From Oscillospiraceae bacterium MB24-C1 (GTDB lineage Bacteria > Bacillota > Clostridia > Oscillospirales > Ruminococcaceae): a stretch of DNA of 64,000 nt. The position numbers were made by a program, and so were the translations under genes. The notes under the pieces were generated by a model. That model was given only the letters and a program-made list of their open reading frames with translations. It searched no databases and had not been told where the DNA came from. Every line of letters starts with the position of its first letter. The stretch's first letter is position 1. Below, in pieces: positions 19,181-27,164 of the stretch. The stretch covers positions 1,699,501-1,763,500 of the forward strand of contig CP133187.1 in NCBI GenBank assembly GCA_030913685.1. Reading direction: 5' to 3'.

Positions 19181-19644
19181 CATCGATTTAGAAGGTAGAT
19201 ACTTAAGTTTAGATAGCCCGCAAAGGTCAGCCACAGTATATATGGGATTTGAAGTAGCGCAGCCATTTTATCGATTTTATAAAAATTACGTATCATCTCA
19301 AAAACCAACAACCATAAAATAACGAGACAAATAAAGGCCAAGAGATATTGCTGTGCGAGAAAGAATATTAGTGGCCATATAAAATTGACGACTAGCTGAG
19401 CCGCATATAGCCCGAGTACCCGCTTCTTTTCGGCCGATTTTGAAACATATATCAAATATGCTGAGATTCCCATTAGAAAATATAATATAGCCCAAACCGT
19501 TGGAAAAATCGTGGATGGCGGCGCATATATCGGCTGAACCAACGACTGATAGGTCTGCATAGCATTACGTGTCAAAAATCCTGCCAGATTTCCCATACCA
19601 AGGCTGATTAACAAACTAAGGATAAGCGGCTTTAATCTAATCAT
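19180..19644 (-). CDS. TspO/MBR family membrane protein
   Basis: 154-residue membrane protein with five predicted transmembrane helices. The family signature regions are present: QPIYAPPSTIFPTVWAILYF in the helix 1-2 loop and QLVVNFIWPLIFF in helix 3. TspO homologues bind porphyrins or other tetrapyrroles and modulate stress responses; the function here is unknown. A single gene convergent with guaB, its end meets the guaB terminator. It marks the left chromosomal flank of the phage-derived block. Confidence 0.9.
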   Translation of the reverse strand: MIRLKPLILSLLISLGMGNLAGFLTRNAMQTYQSLVQPIYAPPSTIFPTVWAILYFLMGISAYLIYVSKSAEKKRVLGLYAAQLVVNFIWPLIFFLAQQYLLAFICLVILWLLVFEMIRNFYKIDKMAALLQIPYILWLTFAGYLNLSIYLLNR

Positions 19645-19728
19645 AATGACACCCCGTTTATAGTATATGACGCTTGCTGTCCTATTAATGATTCGCTTGC
19701 TGGTTTTCCAATATTATGTTCACACGCT

Positions 19729-19764
19729 AAAAGCCTCTGCAATCATAAGATTGCAGAGGCTTTT
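19729..19764 (-). terminator. Terminator at the distal end of the phage lysis cassette
   Basis: A perfect 16-bp stem, AAAAGCCTCTGCAATC with GATTGCAGAGGCTTTT, with a 4-nt loop. It is symmetric enough to act on both strands. It lies about 130 nt beyond the lysozyme gene. Confidence 0.75.
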
Positions 19765-19891
19765 CATAGTTTTAACAGAACTGTTTGGTATCCGCTTGAT
19801 ATAAATAGACATTTTTAGCCGTTTGCCAATGCTCTCCCGCGACAAATTTCACAACAGAAATTTCTTACCTCGGCTAGGATACTTGCCGCTA

Positions 19892-20704
19892 TTATGCCTG
19901 CGCAATGGCCATCATTTGATCAAACTTATCGGCTTTTTGCTGTGCTTTTGCCAATTCGCTTTGCAGCCTCTCACATTCAGCTTTTTTAGCCTCATAAAGC
20001 CTTCGATAATTTGGCCCATTCGCCACCGTCAGCCCATTTAGTCCCGCAGCTGCGATCGTAGCGGGGTAATCCACATAGCAATAGTTGCGATCACAAGGGC
20101 CGGTGACACCAGTACAAGTTCCCTTGTCGCCAAGATACTGCCACATGCCATAGTTTCTACGGCCTATTTGGCTTTGCATTAGTCTCTCATTGCCGCGGTA
20201 ATCGGCAATCCACAGATCATAGGCCGCTAGCCGCGCGCGGTCAAGGTATTGGATTGCAAAAGCGGTATAGGTATACCACACTGCATAATAGCCCATCCGC
20301 TCGCACTCTTCTAAGAATGCTATCACCGTATTGGTCAGACCAGCCTTACCCTGCTCAGTCAGACAGGGTAACACCGTCTCTTCCACATCAAACGCAATTG
20401 GCAGGTTTATGATGCCAGGGTAGCGTTTGGCAATTTTAACACATTCCGCGGCTGCTATCCGCGCTGCAGCGGGCGTTTTGGTGTAGGTGTAAACATACAG
20501 TCCTACATCTAAACCCGCGGCATGTGCCCCTTTTATGCTTGTATCAAGGCTCTGGTCAACGGCTTTATTAGCAGCAATACCACCCTCGTACCCCGCCCAT
20601 CCAATACGGATCATGACGCCCGAAATACCAGCTGTCCTTACCTTATTCCAGTTGATAGTGCCGCGGCGCACATTGTGTTCGGAAATATCAATCATTTCAA
20701 GCAT
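19892..20704 (-). CDS. Phage-type GH25 lysozyme (endolysin)
   Basis: 270-residue glycoside hydrolase family 25 muramidase that cleaves the MurNAc-GlcNAc bond of peptidoglycan. The catalytic domain starts at once (MIDISEHNVRRGTINW), with the acidic pair in LPIAFDVEET near residue 128 and WIADYRG near 190. The C-terminal 40 residues are charged and probably coiled-coil (YEAKKAECERLQSELAKAQQ), in place of a known wall-binding repeat. No signal peptide is seen, so export needs the upstream holins. The ATG follows GGAGG. It is the last gene of the phage module. Confidence 0.92.
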   Translation of the reverse strand: MLEMIDISEHNVRRGTINWNKVRTAGISGVMIRIGWAGYEGGIAANKAVDQSLDTSIKGAHAAGLDVGLYVYTYTKTPAAARIAAAECVKIAKRYPGIINLPIAFDVEETVLPCLTEQGKAGLTNTVIAFLEECERMGYYAVWYTYTAFAIQYLDRARLAAYDLWIADYRGNERLMQSQIGRRNYGMWQYLGDKGTCTGVTGPCDRNYCYVDYPATIAAAGLNGLTVANGPNYRRLYEAKKAECERLQSELAKAQQKADKFDQMMAIAQA

Positions 20705-20706
20705 GG

Positions 20707-21042
20707 TTAATCCTCCGTGCGCTCAATGTCAGGCATTGTACTGTCCAACAGCTTATTAAGCTGTATCTTAGCGTATGCCGTCATTACATCAAAAGTGCTT
20801 TGCACTAAGCTTTCCACCATCTGCTTGGTAATAAATGCGTTTAGCGGTGCTGGAACCATGCTATACACTTTGCCGCAGACCCACTCAAATTTTATCCGGC
20901 CTGAATTGGTGTCGCCATATACCGCCTCTGCCTGGGCAATCAGGCTACCGATTTCGCTTTTCAATCTGCTGTTTGTCCGGTAATAAGCCATTGCCAACCC
21001 CATCAAAAAGAGTGTTAGCCATTTTGCCGCTTCAAAAAACAT
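20707..21042 (-). CDS. Phage holin, LLH-like
   Basis: 111 residues with one N-terminal transmembrane segment (AAKWLTLFLMGLAMAYY) followed by a soluble helical region. This matches the superfamily of LLH-type phage holins, which permeabilise the membrane so that endolysin can escape. It lies 2 nt before the lysozyme gene and directly after a second holin gene. The family call rests on topology, size and position. Confidence 0.6.
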   Translation of the reverse strand: MFFEAAKWLTLFLMGLAMAYYRTNSRLKSEIGSLIAQAEAVYGDTNSGRIKFEWVCGKVYSMVPAPLNAFITKQMVESLVQSTFDVMTAYAKIQLNKLLDSTMPDIERTED

Positions 21043-21044
21043 AC

Positions 21045-21458
21045 TTATTCTTCCCCCTCCTTTTCTTTACGTTTTAATATTTCGATAGTGTTGATAATGA
21101 TGGGCGGGATGGGGACCCCCATCAACCCAAGATTTTCAATAATGCTTACTGTTTCGTTTGTCACAAATGCGATAACGGCAGCATCTCTGATATAGGTCCC
21201 TCCGGTTAGTAAGTCCAGCCGGCAAGCTATATAAATCAGCATCAGCATACCGCCTTTTTTAAACAGCCCTCGTAACCCCGCTGCGCTAGATAAGGCTCCG
21301 CCTTCAGTCTTATTGCTTCTAGCAAACACCGCCGCAACCGTGACGCCAGTGATATAATCTACCGCCATAAAGCCTACAAGTGTCTGTAGCGCCGTATCCC
21401 AGCCGCCAAGCAGCGCCGTAATCGTCGCCCCTGCCAGTCCTATAACCGTATTCGCCAT
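21045..21458 (-). CDS. Phage holin, toxin-secretion/phage-lysis holin family (phi-holin 4-like)
   Basis: Small membrane protein with three to four hydrophobic helices, including TALLGGWDTALQTLVGFMAV and the DYITGV motif typical of phage_holin_4/TcdE-like proteins, and a charged C-terminus (KRKEKEGEE). The start is uncertain: ATG 21458 gives 137 residues with weak GGAAAG upstream, TTG 21497 gives 150 residues, and the open frame reaches 21560. It is one of two adjacent holin genes, an arrangement common in lysis cassettes. Confidence 0.8.
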   Translation of the reverse strand: MANTVIGLAGATITALLGGWDTALQTLVGFMAVDYITGVTVAAVFARSNKTEGGALSSAAGLRGLFKKGGMLMLIYIACRLDLLTGGTYIRDAAVIAFVTNETVSIIENLGLMGVPIPPIIINTIEILKRKEKEGEE

Positions 21459-21534
21459 TATTTTTGTGCTTTCCGTTTTTAATCCCCCCTCGCTCAAAAC
21501 CTTCGCAGCATTCCCACGGTGGCCACAAAGGCTT

Positions 21535-21729
21535 TTATTCAATCCACACACCCGACTCAAACCGGTTCCAAATCATCGTCTTCTGGTCAAGATGCGCAAA
21601 GGTTAGGCCCTCACTTTCTAGCGCCGTCCAGCTCAGAGGCCGATATTCTGCCCCAACCGACAAGATAAACGAAGCCCCCGCCATCACCGTGGCAGGGGCT
21701 ATCGCCGCCGGCATGAATTTAATCGACAT
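21535..21729 (-). CDS. Small tail-associated protein sharing a C-terminal module with the YmfQ-like protein
   Basis: 64 residues. The N-terminal half is hydrophobic and Ala-rich. The C-terminal half, from LSWTALESEGLTF to ESGVWIE, closely resembles the last 33 residues of the tail protein encoded at 25525-26088 (LVWNELDAQGLTF to ERGEWIG). The pattern L.W..L...GLTF..LD.....W...E.G.WI is shared. Function unknown; a virion-assembly or attachment module is plausible. Its start overlaps the end of the upstream gene by 11 nt. Confidence 0.6.
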   Translation of the reverse strand: MSIKFMPAAIAPATVMAGASFILSVGAEYRPLSWTALESEGLTFAHLDQKTMIWNRFESGVWIE

Positions 21730-21988
21730 AGAGCATCAGCCGCTCCTTTCGAGTCTCAGGCGGCACCGTCACCGAAAGGTCCAGCTGATACATACCCTTG
21801 TTAGCAGGTGCGATCAGCGCGCGAACAATCTTGCCATCCACTTTACAGTTACCGGCTTCCACCGTCGCGCCATTTTGCTGCAATGACCAGGTTGCCTCGG
21901 TGATAACCACCGTGTCGTCCGTGCGGCGGGGGCGGACTTCAAACTCGAGGTAGCGCTGTTCCCCCAGTACAAATCGTAAACTGTTCAC
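21719..21988 (-). CDS. Phage-module protein of unknown function, beta-rich
   Basis: 89 residues from a GTG at 21988, which has GGAGG about 8 nt upstream; longer in-frame starts lack one. The sequence (YLEFEVRPRRTDDTVVITEA, then TWSLQQNGATVEAG) alternates hydrophobic and polar residues and looks like a single beta-sandwich domain. It lies between Ig-like genes and the lysis cassette, so a role on the tail surface is plausible. I do not recognise a named family. Confidence 0.6.
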   Translation of the reverse strand: MNSLRFVLGEQRYLEFEVRPRRTDDTVVITEATWSLQQNGATVEAGNCKVDGKIVRALIAPANKGMYQLDLSVTVPPETRKERLMLYVD

Positions 21989-21990
21989 TC

Positions 21991-22293
21991 TCAAAACCTC
22001 CAATGCCGCACAAATCGGATTTGCCACCGCTCGGGAATCCGCTCAATCTCCAGATTATCCGGCAACAAAAGGAATGCCGGCGCCTCCTGCCGCATAGATA
22101 AATTGCAAATGCCGGCGCACAGATACAAAACACCGCGATAGTCGACGATATTGCCCGCCTCGTCGGCCGCTGACAGCGTCATCACATACTGGCCGTCGGC
22201 GAGATCGGGCGGCAGGGTTGCCCGCCACCCGTTACCGGTTGGCGTCAGTACCAGCTCATGCCCGTCGGCGCTGCCACGAACCGCCGTGATCAT
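21991..22293 (-). CDS. Small Ig-like-domain phage protein
   Basis: 100 residues beginning MITAVRGSADGHELVLTPT. The segment GQYVMTLSAADEAGNIVDY matches an equivalent segment in the larger Ig-like protein just upstream (YNVSLSAADEAGNISTAD), so it is one bacterial Ig-like domain with a different tail. Its start overlaps the end of that gene by 4 nt (ATGA), implying coupled translation. The C-terminal 40 residues (LPDNLEIERIPERWQIRFV) are unassigned. Confidence 0.65.
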   Translation of the reverse strand: MITAVRGSADGHELVLTPTGNGWRATLPPDLADGQYVMTLSAADEAGNIVDYRGVLYLCAGICNLSMRQEAPAFLLLPDNLEIERIPERWQIRFVRHWRF

Positions 22294-23204
22294 GACAGGC
22301 TCACCGATAGAACATAGGTCTGACCGGCATCTACCGGATTCGGGGTTAGTGTCACGCTGACAAACTCGGGCGGTACGGTGTCCACCGTCAAGGTACGGGT
22401 TACGCTCGTGGTCTTGCCCGCCGAATCGATCGCCGTAATAACTACGCTATTGCTGCCCTCAGCATAGGTCACCGCCTTGCCAAAGCTGCCATCCCCGTTG
22501 ACCGTTACTGCACCGGTGTCCACGCCGTTGACCTTAATGGACAGTGTGACAGGGCTGCTGGTGGCGTCGCTCGTCGTGCCGGATACCATGCCGGCGGTCT
22601 TGTTGGTGATCAGCCCAGCCGCAGGCGAGATGACGTTGAGCGTTGGCGCCACCGTGTCGACGGTGAAGCTACGCGAGGCCGTAGTCGACATGTTGCCGTC
22701 GTTGTCAGCCACCGCTACGGTCAGAGTGTGCGCCCCATCGGGGAGTGCCGTCTGCGGCGTGTAGCTGATATTATACCCACCCGCTACCGGTGTGCAGGTC
22801 ATACCAGCTGCGTTGTAGGCCATCGCCACGCCGTCGAGCTTGAACGAAAGTGTAGAAATCTTCACACCGCTGTCCGCGTCGCGCAACTGCGCGGTGATTG
22901 TCAGCATGTTGGTGGTGAGAAAAGCCGACGCGCCTGGCGAAACGATACTCACTGTTGGCTTTACCTTTTCCTTGACCACCAGACGCAAGCTTGTTCCAAT
23001 TTCCATATCGGTGGCGTCTGCTGTCGAGATATTTCCCGCTTCATCCGCTGCCGACAGACTGACATTATAATACCCACCGCCCTGGTTAAAGGACGAGCCC
23101 GAGGGCGCGGTTAGCGTCGCTTCCCACTTGCCGGTAGAAGAATTGAAGTTTAAGGGATGGGTCACGCCATTGATTGTCGCCGTGATGGTTGCAATGCTGC
23201 TCAT
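22290..23204 (-). CDS. Multi-Ig-like-domain phage surface protein
   Basis: 304 residues containing about three to four bacterial Ig-like sandwiches. Recurrent landmarks are SLSAADEAGNIS, TVAVADNDGNMSTTASRSFT and VITAIDSAGKTTSVTRT, each closing a domain, with VDTVAPTLNVISPA and VDTVPPEFVSVTLTP as linkers. There is no signal peptide, as expected for a virion component. Such domains decorate tails and capsids and may bind cell-surface carbohydrate. It is followed by the smaller Ig-like gene with a 4-nt overlap. Confidence 0.78.
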   Translation of the reverse strand: MSSIATITATINGVTHPLNFNSSTGKWEATLTAPSGSSFNQGGGYYNVSLSAADEAGNISTADATDMEIGTSLRLVVKEKVKPTVSIVSPGASAFLTTNMLTITAQLRDADSGVKISTLSFKLDGVAMAYNAAGMTCTPVAGGYNISYTPQTALPDGAHTLTVAVADNDGNMSTTASRSFTVDTVAPTLNVISPAAGLITNKTAGMVSGTTSDATSSPVTLSIKVNGVDTGAVTVNGDGSFGKAVTYAEGSNSVVITAIDSAGKTTSVTRTLTVDTVPPEFVSVTLTPNPVDAGQTYVLSVSLS

Positions 23205-23218
23205 AACCGCGTCCCCCT

Positions 23219-23401
23219 TTAAGCTTCATAGGCCGCGCCGATAAAACCCGTGTAATCCTCGGCAGAGATCACACCGTTGACCACGTCGGTTTTGGCGAGG
23301 ACCAGAACCGGCTCTTTCATTTCATAAGGAATGGATGCATAAGTACGGTTATTGCGCTTGATGCTGCGCCAGTACGATGCGGCAATATAGATATTGCCCA
23401 T
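23219..23401 (-). CDS. Small phage-module protein, unknown
   Basis: 60 residues, MGNIYIAASYWRSIKRNNRT and onward, soluble, with a tight context: it shares one base with the upstream gene and ends 14 nt before the Ig-like gene. The conserved spacing within the late operon supports a real gene. No family was recognised. Confidence 0.6.
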   Translation of the reverse strand: MGNIYIAASYWRSIKRNNRTYASIPYEMKEPVLVLAKTDVVNGVISAEDYTGFIGAAYEA

Positions 23402-23637
23402 TACATGCCACCTCCCAGCGTTTGATGCAACGCGATGATTGCCTCATCCTGAGAGGCGAGCTGTGATTCGATGTCTGCGACCCTGTTCGACGGGATATAA
23501 GGCGTACCAGCGTAAGCCTCGCCGGTAATTTCGGCGTATTCCGTCTCGGTTAGCTTGCCTTTTTCAACAAGCTTGGCAACCATTTCTGTTGGCCATGTGC
23601 GCCCATAATTCTGCTTGCAAAGTTCTTTAGTTGTCAT
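23401..23637 (-). CDS. XkdX-like small tail protein
   Basis: 78 residues. The first half (NYGRTWPTEMVAKLVEKGKLTETEYAEITG) resembles XkdX-type proteins, which carry a short helix-turn motif ending in 'I.T..EY..ITG'. The C-terminal 25 residues look coiled-coil (VADIESQLASQDEAIIALHQ). These are small tail or baseplate-associated proteins encoded near the fibre genes. The ATG follows GGAGG. Confidence 0.65.
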   Translation of the reverse strand: MTTKELCKQNYGRTWPTEMVAKLVEKGKLTETEYAEITGEAYAGTPYIPSNRVADIESQLASQDEAIIALHQTLGGGM

Positions 23638-23649
23638 GATGTTTCCTCC

Positions 23650-24003
23650 CTACATTGTTAACAGGTTTTGATATTCCAACGCGGCTGCCGTGCGTTCCTC
23701 GGCGCTGATGGCACTTGCAACCTGTACCGCTCTCACATCTTCCCACGCCTCGATTTCGTCTAGAATGGTCTGCGCTGTGTCGACAGACAGCGTCAGTGCG
23801 GTAGTAAAGCCTGCCATTTCAGCGCGTAGCAGCATGTCCTCCATACAATCAGAGATATCGCCGTTGATACTGCCAGCGCAGACAATGGGGTACTCCGATT
23901 CGGCCTCAGGGTGGCGAAGCATCCACTCCTCGGGGGTTAGACGCTCACCGATTCTAGTTTTTACAATATCGCTCTTATTCCAAATTTTATAACGTTTTGA
24001 CAT
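23650..24003 (-). CDS. Phage-module protein, possible tail-fibre accessory
   Basis: 117 residues: MSKRYKIWNKSDIVKTRIGE, then LTPEEWMLRHPEAE and an acidic, helical C-terminus. It follows the Kelch-propeller gene by 12 nt and has a GGAGG site, which fits a tail-fibre assembly or accessory role. No family was assigned with confidence. Confidence 0.6.
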   Translation of the reverse strand: MSKRYKIWNKSDIVKTRIGERLTPEEWMLRHPEAESEYPIVCAGSINGDISDCMEDMLLRAEMAGFTTALTLSVDTAQTILDEIEAWEDVRAVQVASAISAEERTAAALEYQNLLTM

Positions 24004-24015
24004 GTTGTTTCCTCC

Positions 24016-25104
24016 TTACGATACTTGAAAAACGTCTACGACATTAGAGTAAGTGCTCCCAGTCCATCCGCCTCCAAACAAGGCATAATTGTTAATTGAT
24101 GTCGAATACGTTACTCTTGCCACGCTTAATGCCGTGGTCGCTACTGCTCTAGTTAAAGAAGCATCATAAACGTCTACCACATTAAAATAGTCTTTTCCCG
24201 AGCGTCCACCGCCAAACAAAGCATAATCACTGACCGATGCAGCGCCCATTGCTGATTTTGCCACGCTTAAAGGCAGTAGCGTGGTGCGGGTAAGAGCTAC
24301 GTCGTAGGCGTCCACTACTGTAAGTCTGCCCGTGGAATTCTCTCCACCTGCAAACAACGCAGTATTATTCACTGTAGCACCAGATGTGAAGCGTGCTTCA
24401 CTTAGCAGCGCAGGAATTATACGGGTCAGCGAACTATTGTAGGCATCAACAACATCACTGTAACTGGAAGCAATACCTCCCGCAAACACTGCAATACCAC
24501 CAATACGTGTCGCTGCTAAGCTCCGCCTGCCTACAGATAATGGGGTTGGGAGTACCCGTGTTAGTGATGCGCTATACGCATCTACCACATCGCTATAACC
24601 TGCAAAAATTCCATAGATTCCGTTGGAAACGGCTGACAGCTGGGTCCTTGCTACGCTTAGGCCTGTAGGATTCGTCTTTGAAAGGGACAGATTATAAGCA
24701 TTAACAGTGCTAATTGGATTTCGGTTGTGCCCCCCGCCAAATAGCACATAGTCACCAATAGAGGTTGCAGCTAATTGCGCAGCCGCCGAGCTCAACGCCG
24801 CAGGGATAGTCCGAGTTAACGATGAATTGTAGGCATCCGTCGCCGCACTGTAATCGAACGCCGCACCTCCCGCAAAAATAGCGTACGCGGCATTTGAAGC
24901 AGAAGCTAGGCTGCCTCTAGCTGCACTCAACGCCGTAGCGACTCCGTAATAAGTGAGTTCCCCGCCACTAAAACACAACCTCGCCACGCCGCCCACGCCA
25001 ATCCATGCCTTTTTAACCTTACGAGCCTTGCCACTTACACCGGTAAAGACCTTTTTCACTTTGCGGGCCTTACTCCCCACGCCGATAAACATTCCTTTAG
25101 CCAT
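24016..25104 (-). CDS. Kelch-like seven-repeat beta-propeller tail protein
   Basis: 362 residues. The N-terminal 45 residues contain about three short copies of an 'xGVGGKARKVKK' unit. The rest is about seven repeats of roughly 42-48 residues, each with an Y.LFGGG-type strand and VVDAYxxSLTR, closed by LSVAR. The fit is to a seven-bladed Kelch-type propeller, with the first partial unit (ALSAARGSLAS) and the last (YALFGGGWTGSTYSNVVDVF) probably closing the ring. It sits where host-range tail-fibre proteins are encoded, so it may bind the host surface. The ATG has a normal spacing. Confidence 0.78.
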   Translation of the reverse strand: MAKGMFIGVGSKARKVKKVFTGVSGKARKVKKAWIGVGGVARLCFSGGELTYYGVATALSAARGSLASASNAAYAIFAGGAAFDYSAATDAYNSSLTRTIPAALSSAAAQLAATSIGDYVLFGGGHNRNPISTVNAYNLSLSKTNPTGLSVARTQLSAVSNGIYGIFAGYSDVVDAYSASLTRVLPTPLSVGRRSLAATRIGGIAVFAGGIASSYSDVVDAYNSSLTRIIPALLSEARFTSGATVNNTALFAGGENSTGRLTVVDAYDVALTRTTLLPLSVAKSAMGAASVSDYALFGGGRSGKDYFNVVDVYDASLTRAVATTALSVARVTYSTSINNYALFGGGWTGSTYSNVVDVFQVS

Positions 25105-25115
25105 GCCGCCACCGC

Positions 25116-25532
25116 CTACTCATACTGCAAATAAATTGCGCCGGATGTCAGTGCCGTGCTGCCCGCCGTCATCGCACCGGTACCCGCATAGATGTTGCGC
25201 AGCTGCGCAGTGGTTACAGTAGACTGCGCGCTAGCGTTGGCCAGCACCTGCCCCGTCAGCGTTCCCGCCGTCACTTGGCTGGCCGCGTGCGTATGCGAAG
25301 CGTTCGCCTTGCCGTTGGCTGTGGTCTGCGCCGTCGCAGCCGCGGCTGCCGCATTATCCGCCGCCGCCTTAGCCGCTGCCGCATTGCTCTCGGCAGTATC
25401 TGCAATCACCTGTGCAGTCGAGGCCGCGCTCTGTATCGTCGTCAGCCCCGTGTTGGCCTCCGCAATCCTGTGGTTGAAGTTGTCGCGGCTAACGCCCTCA
25501 TCAGCCGCAAACTGCGTAATAAAATCAGCCAA
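25116..25532 (-). CDS. Phage tail fibre protein with Ala-rich coiled coil and SHTHA motif
   Basis: 138 residues: an N-terminal attachment-like segment, an Ala-rich coiled coil (ESNAAAAKAAADNAAAAAAT), and the SHTHAASQVTAGTLTGQV motif found in many phage tail-fibre proteins. The C-terminus TSGAIYLQYE is typical of short fibre or fibre-tip proteins. It overlaps the end of the YmfQ-like gene by 8 nt. It probably trimerises; the receptor-binding part may be supplied by the Kelch protein encoded next. Confidence 0.75.
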   Translation of the reverse strand: MADFITQFAADEGVSRDNFNHRIAEANTGLTTIQSAASTAQVIADTAESNAAAAKAAADNAAAAAATAQTTANGKANASHTHAASQVTAGTLTGQVLANASAQSTVTTAQLRNIYAGTGAMTAGSTALTSGAIYLQYE

Positions 25533-26088
25533 TCCATTCCCCTCTTTCTAATGTAATCCAATCAAAGTCCTTTGTATCGAGCGCTGAGAAAGTCAGCCCC
25601 TGCGCATCCAGTTCGTTCCAAACTAGATACTTATACGCAATCTGAACTAGCAAAATGGCCGGAATCGTCTCGTAAAGTGTCGCGTACAGCGGTCTGAGGT
25701 CGGCAACCCTTGCTGTACCGCGGTACACCACCGACACAACCGAATCGGCAAGCCCGATCTCCACGGACACACCCATATAGGTCTCGATGATACCCCTCAG
25801 CGTTTCTAGATTGATCGGTGGTTTAGTTTTAAGCCGCGCCATCAGCGCCTCCCGACGGGACTTCAGCGTGCCGTTGAGCGGTGCCGAGACGCCCAAAATC
25901 GCCTCCCAGCGGGAAAGTCCCACCGCGTCAGCCGTCGAGATGGCGGCGTTTGCCACCATGACCGCAACAGCTGCGTTTGTCTCGTCCAGCTCCGGGTTTA
26001 CCACTCCGGCCAGCGCCGCAAATTCGGTTACACTTTGCAACCGCTCCGGCAGATGGGATAAAAAATCGGCGGGTGTATTATAAAACAT
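25525..26088 (-). CDS. Phage tail protein, YmfQ/DUF2313-like
   Basis: 187 residues from the ATG at 26088, which is 7 nt after GGAGG. Residues to about 140 (FLSHLPERLQSVTEFAALAG, TLKSRREALMARLKTKPP) match the YmfQ/DUF2313 baseplate proteins that follow baseplate J in myovirus-like elements. The C-terminal 33 residues (LVWNELDAQGLTF to ERGEWIG) are a separate module shared with the 64-residue protein at 21535-21729. It overlaps both neighbours by one to a few bases. Confidence 0.82.
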   Translation of the reverse strand: MFYNTPADFLSHLPERLQSVTEFAALAGVVNPELDETNAAVAVMVANAAISTADAVGLSRWEAILGVSAPLNGTLKSRREALMARLKTKPPINLETLRGIIETYMGVSVEIGLADSVVSVVYRGTARVADLRPLYATLYETIPAILLVQIAYKYLVWNELDAQGLTFSALDTKDFDWITLERGEWIG

Positions 26089-27164
26089 CACACCACCTCC
26101 GTCACGGTGATTGTTCCAACTGTCGATACCTGATAATTTGCAAACGTCTTCTCCAACACAATGTTCGCCGCTTTGCCATTCATCATCACGCCGCCTACAT
26201 CTAAAATTGCATCGTGTGCGCCCAGAACTTCGGCCACCAGCTTAGCGTAGAACACCACGCCCGAATCAAACGCAATGTTCTCAATGTAATTTCTAATGGC
26301 TGTTTCAACCAACGGCTGGACCACCGCTATACTCGTACCGGATTTTAGCACCAGCAAAGCGGACACATTTACTGCCAGATCAACACAAGTCGCTACGGTG
26401 ACTGTGTGGCCGATAGGAGCTAACCCGTCGCCCGCCGTACCATACAGCGCCTGTACTTCATCCACCAGCGTCTGCGAGGTGCGGTTCTGGTGTTCGTCTC
26501 CGATTATGAGTCCGACATTGCCCGCGCCCATACCGTCGACTGCCCCAAACACAACACATGCCCCGACGCCGTCAATTTCCATCGTCTTTTCGCGATAGTC
26601 CGCTTTGTTGCCACCGAATGGTGTCTGTCGTACCGAGAGATAGAACCGTGCCCGCAGAGCATCGTCGGTCTCCTCGTCCCGCGCTGGAATCAGTGGCTCT
26701 ACGGCGAGTACCGCTGCCCCCAGCCCAAAGATGTTGTCCAGCGGCAGAATCGCTCCGGAATAGCAGTTACCCTGCGTTCCTAATTGTTCGCACACCGCTT
26801 TGTAGCTGCCCACTGTGATTTCGTCGGTGATTTTGAAGGTCAGCTCCTGAATAGCGAAGCGTGCTCCAATCGGAACCGCAAAAGCCGCCCCCGCGCTGTC
26901 TGCGCAGTTGATCTGTCGGACGGAATAGGTTGCCACCTCGCGCGTCAGGCCGAAGTCGCCGACAACGCGGTCGAGCCATTCTCCGGTGGCTGTGTTGCCA
27001 AACAGAAGGTCAGTGAGGTAGCCAAGCATGAAGTTTTGTCCTGCAAGCATGTAGGCTGTGGGTGCCAATGCGTCGTAGATGATACTACCCTCGCGCTTAT
27101 CAATGTCGTCCGGCACCTGGGCAAGCATGCGGTTCAACATGGCGTTGTAGTCAATATTAGACAA
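26088..27164 (-). CDS. Baseplate J/gp47 family protein
   Basis: 358-residue baseplate wedge protein of contractile-tailed phages. The Baseplate_J landmarks are RVVGDFGLTREVATYSV near residue 75 and DDALRARFYLSVRQTPFGGN near residue 180. A TTG start at 27164 is chosen because AAAGGAG lies about 8 nt upstream; the frame extends to 27197 without one. It overlaps the upstream DUF2634-like gene by 8 nt. Presence of this gene indicates a contractile tail. Confidence 0.9.
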   Translation of the reverse strand: MSNIDYNAMLNRMLAQVPDDIDKREGSIIYDALAPTAYMLAGQNFMLGYLTDLLFGNTATGEWLDRVVGDFGLTREVATYSVRQINCADSAGAAFAVPIGARFAIQELTFKITDEITVGSYKAVCEQLGTQGNCYSGAILPLDNIFGLGAAVLAVEPLIPARDEETDDALRARFYLSVRQTPFGGNKADYREKTMEIDGVGACVVFGAVDGMGAGNVGLIIGDEHQNRTSQTLVDEVQALYGTAGDGLAPIGHTVTVATCVDLAVNVSALLVLKSGTSIAVVQPLVETAIRNYIENIAFDSGVVFYAKLVAEVLGAHDAILDVGGVMMNGKAANIVLEKTFANYQVSTVGTITVTEVV

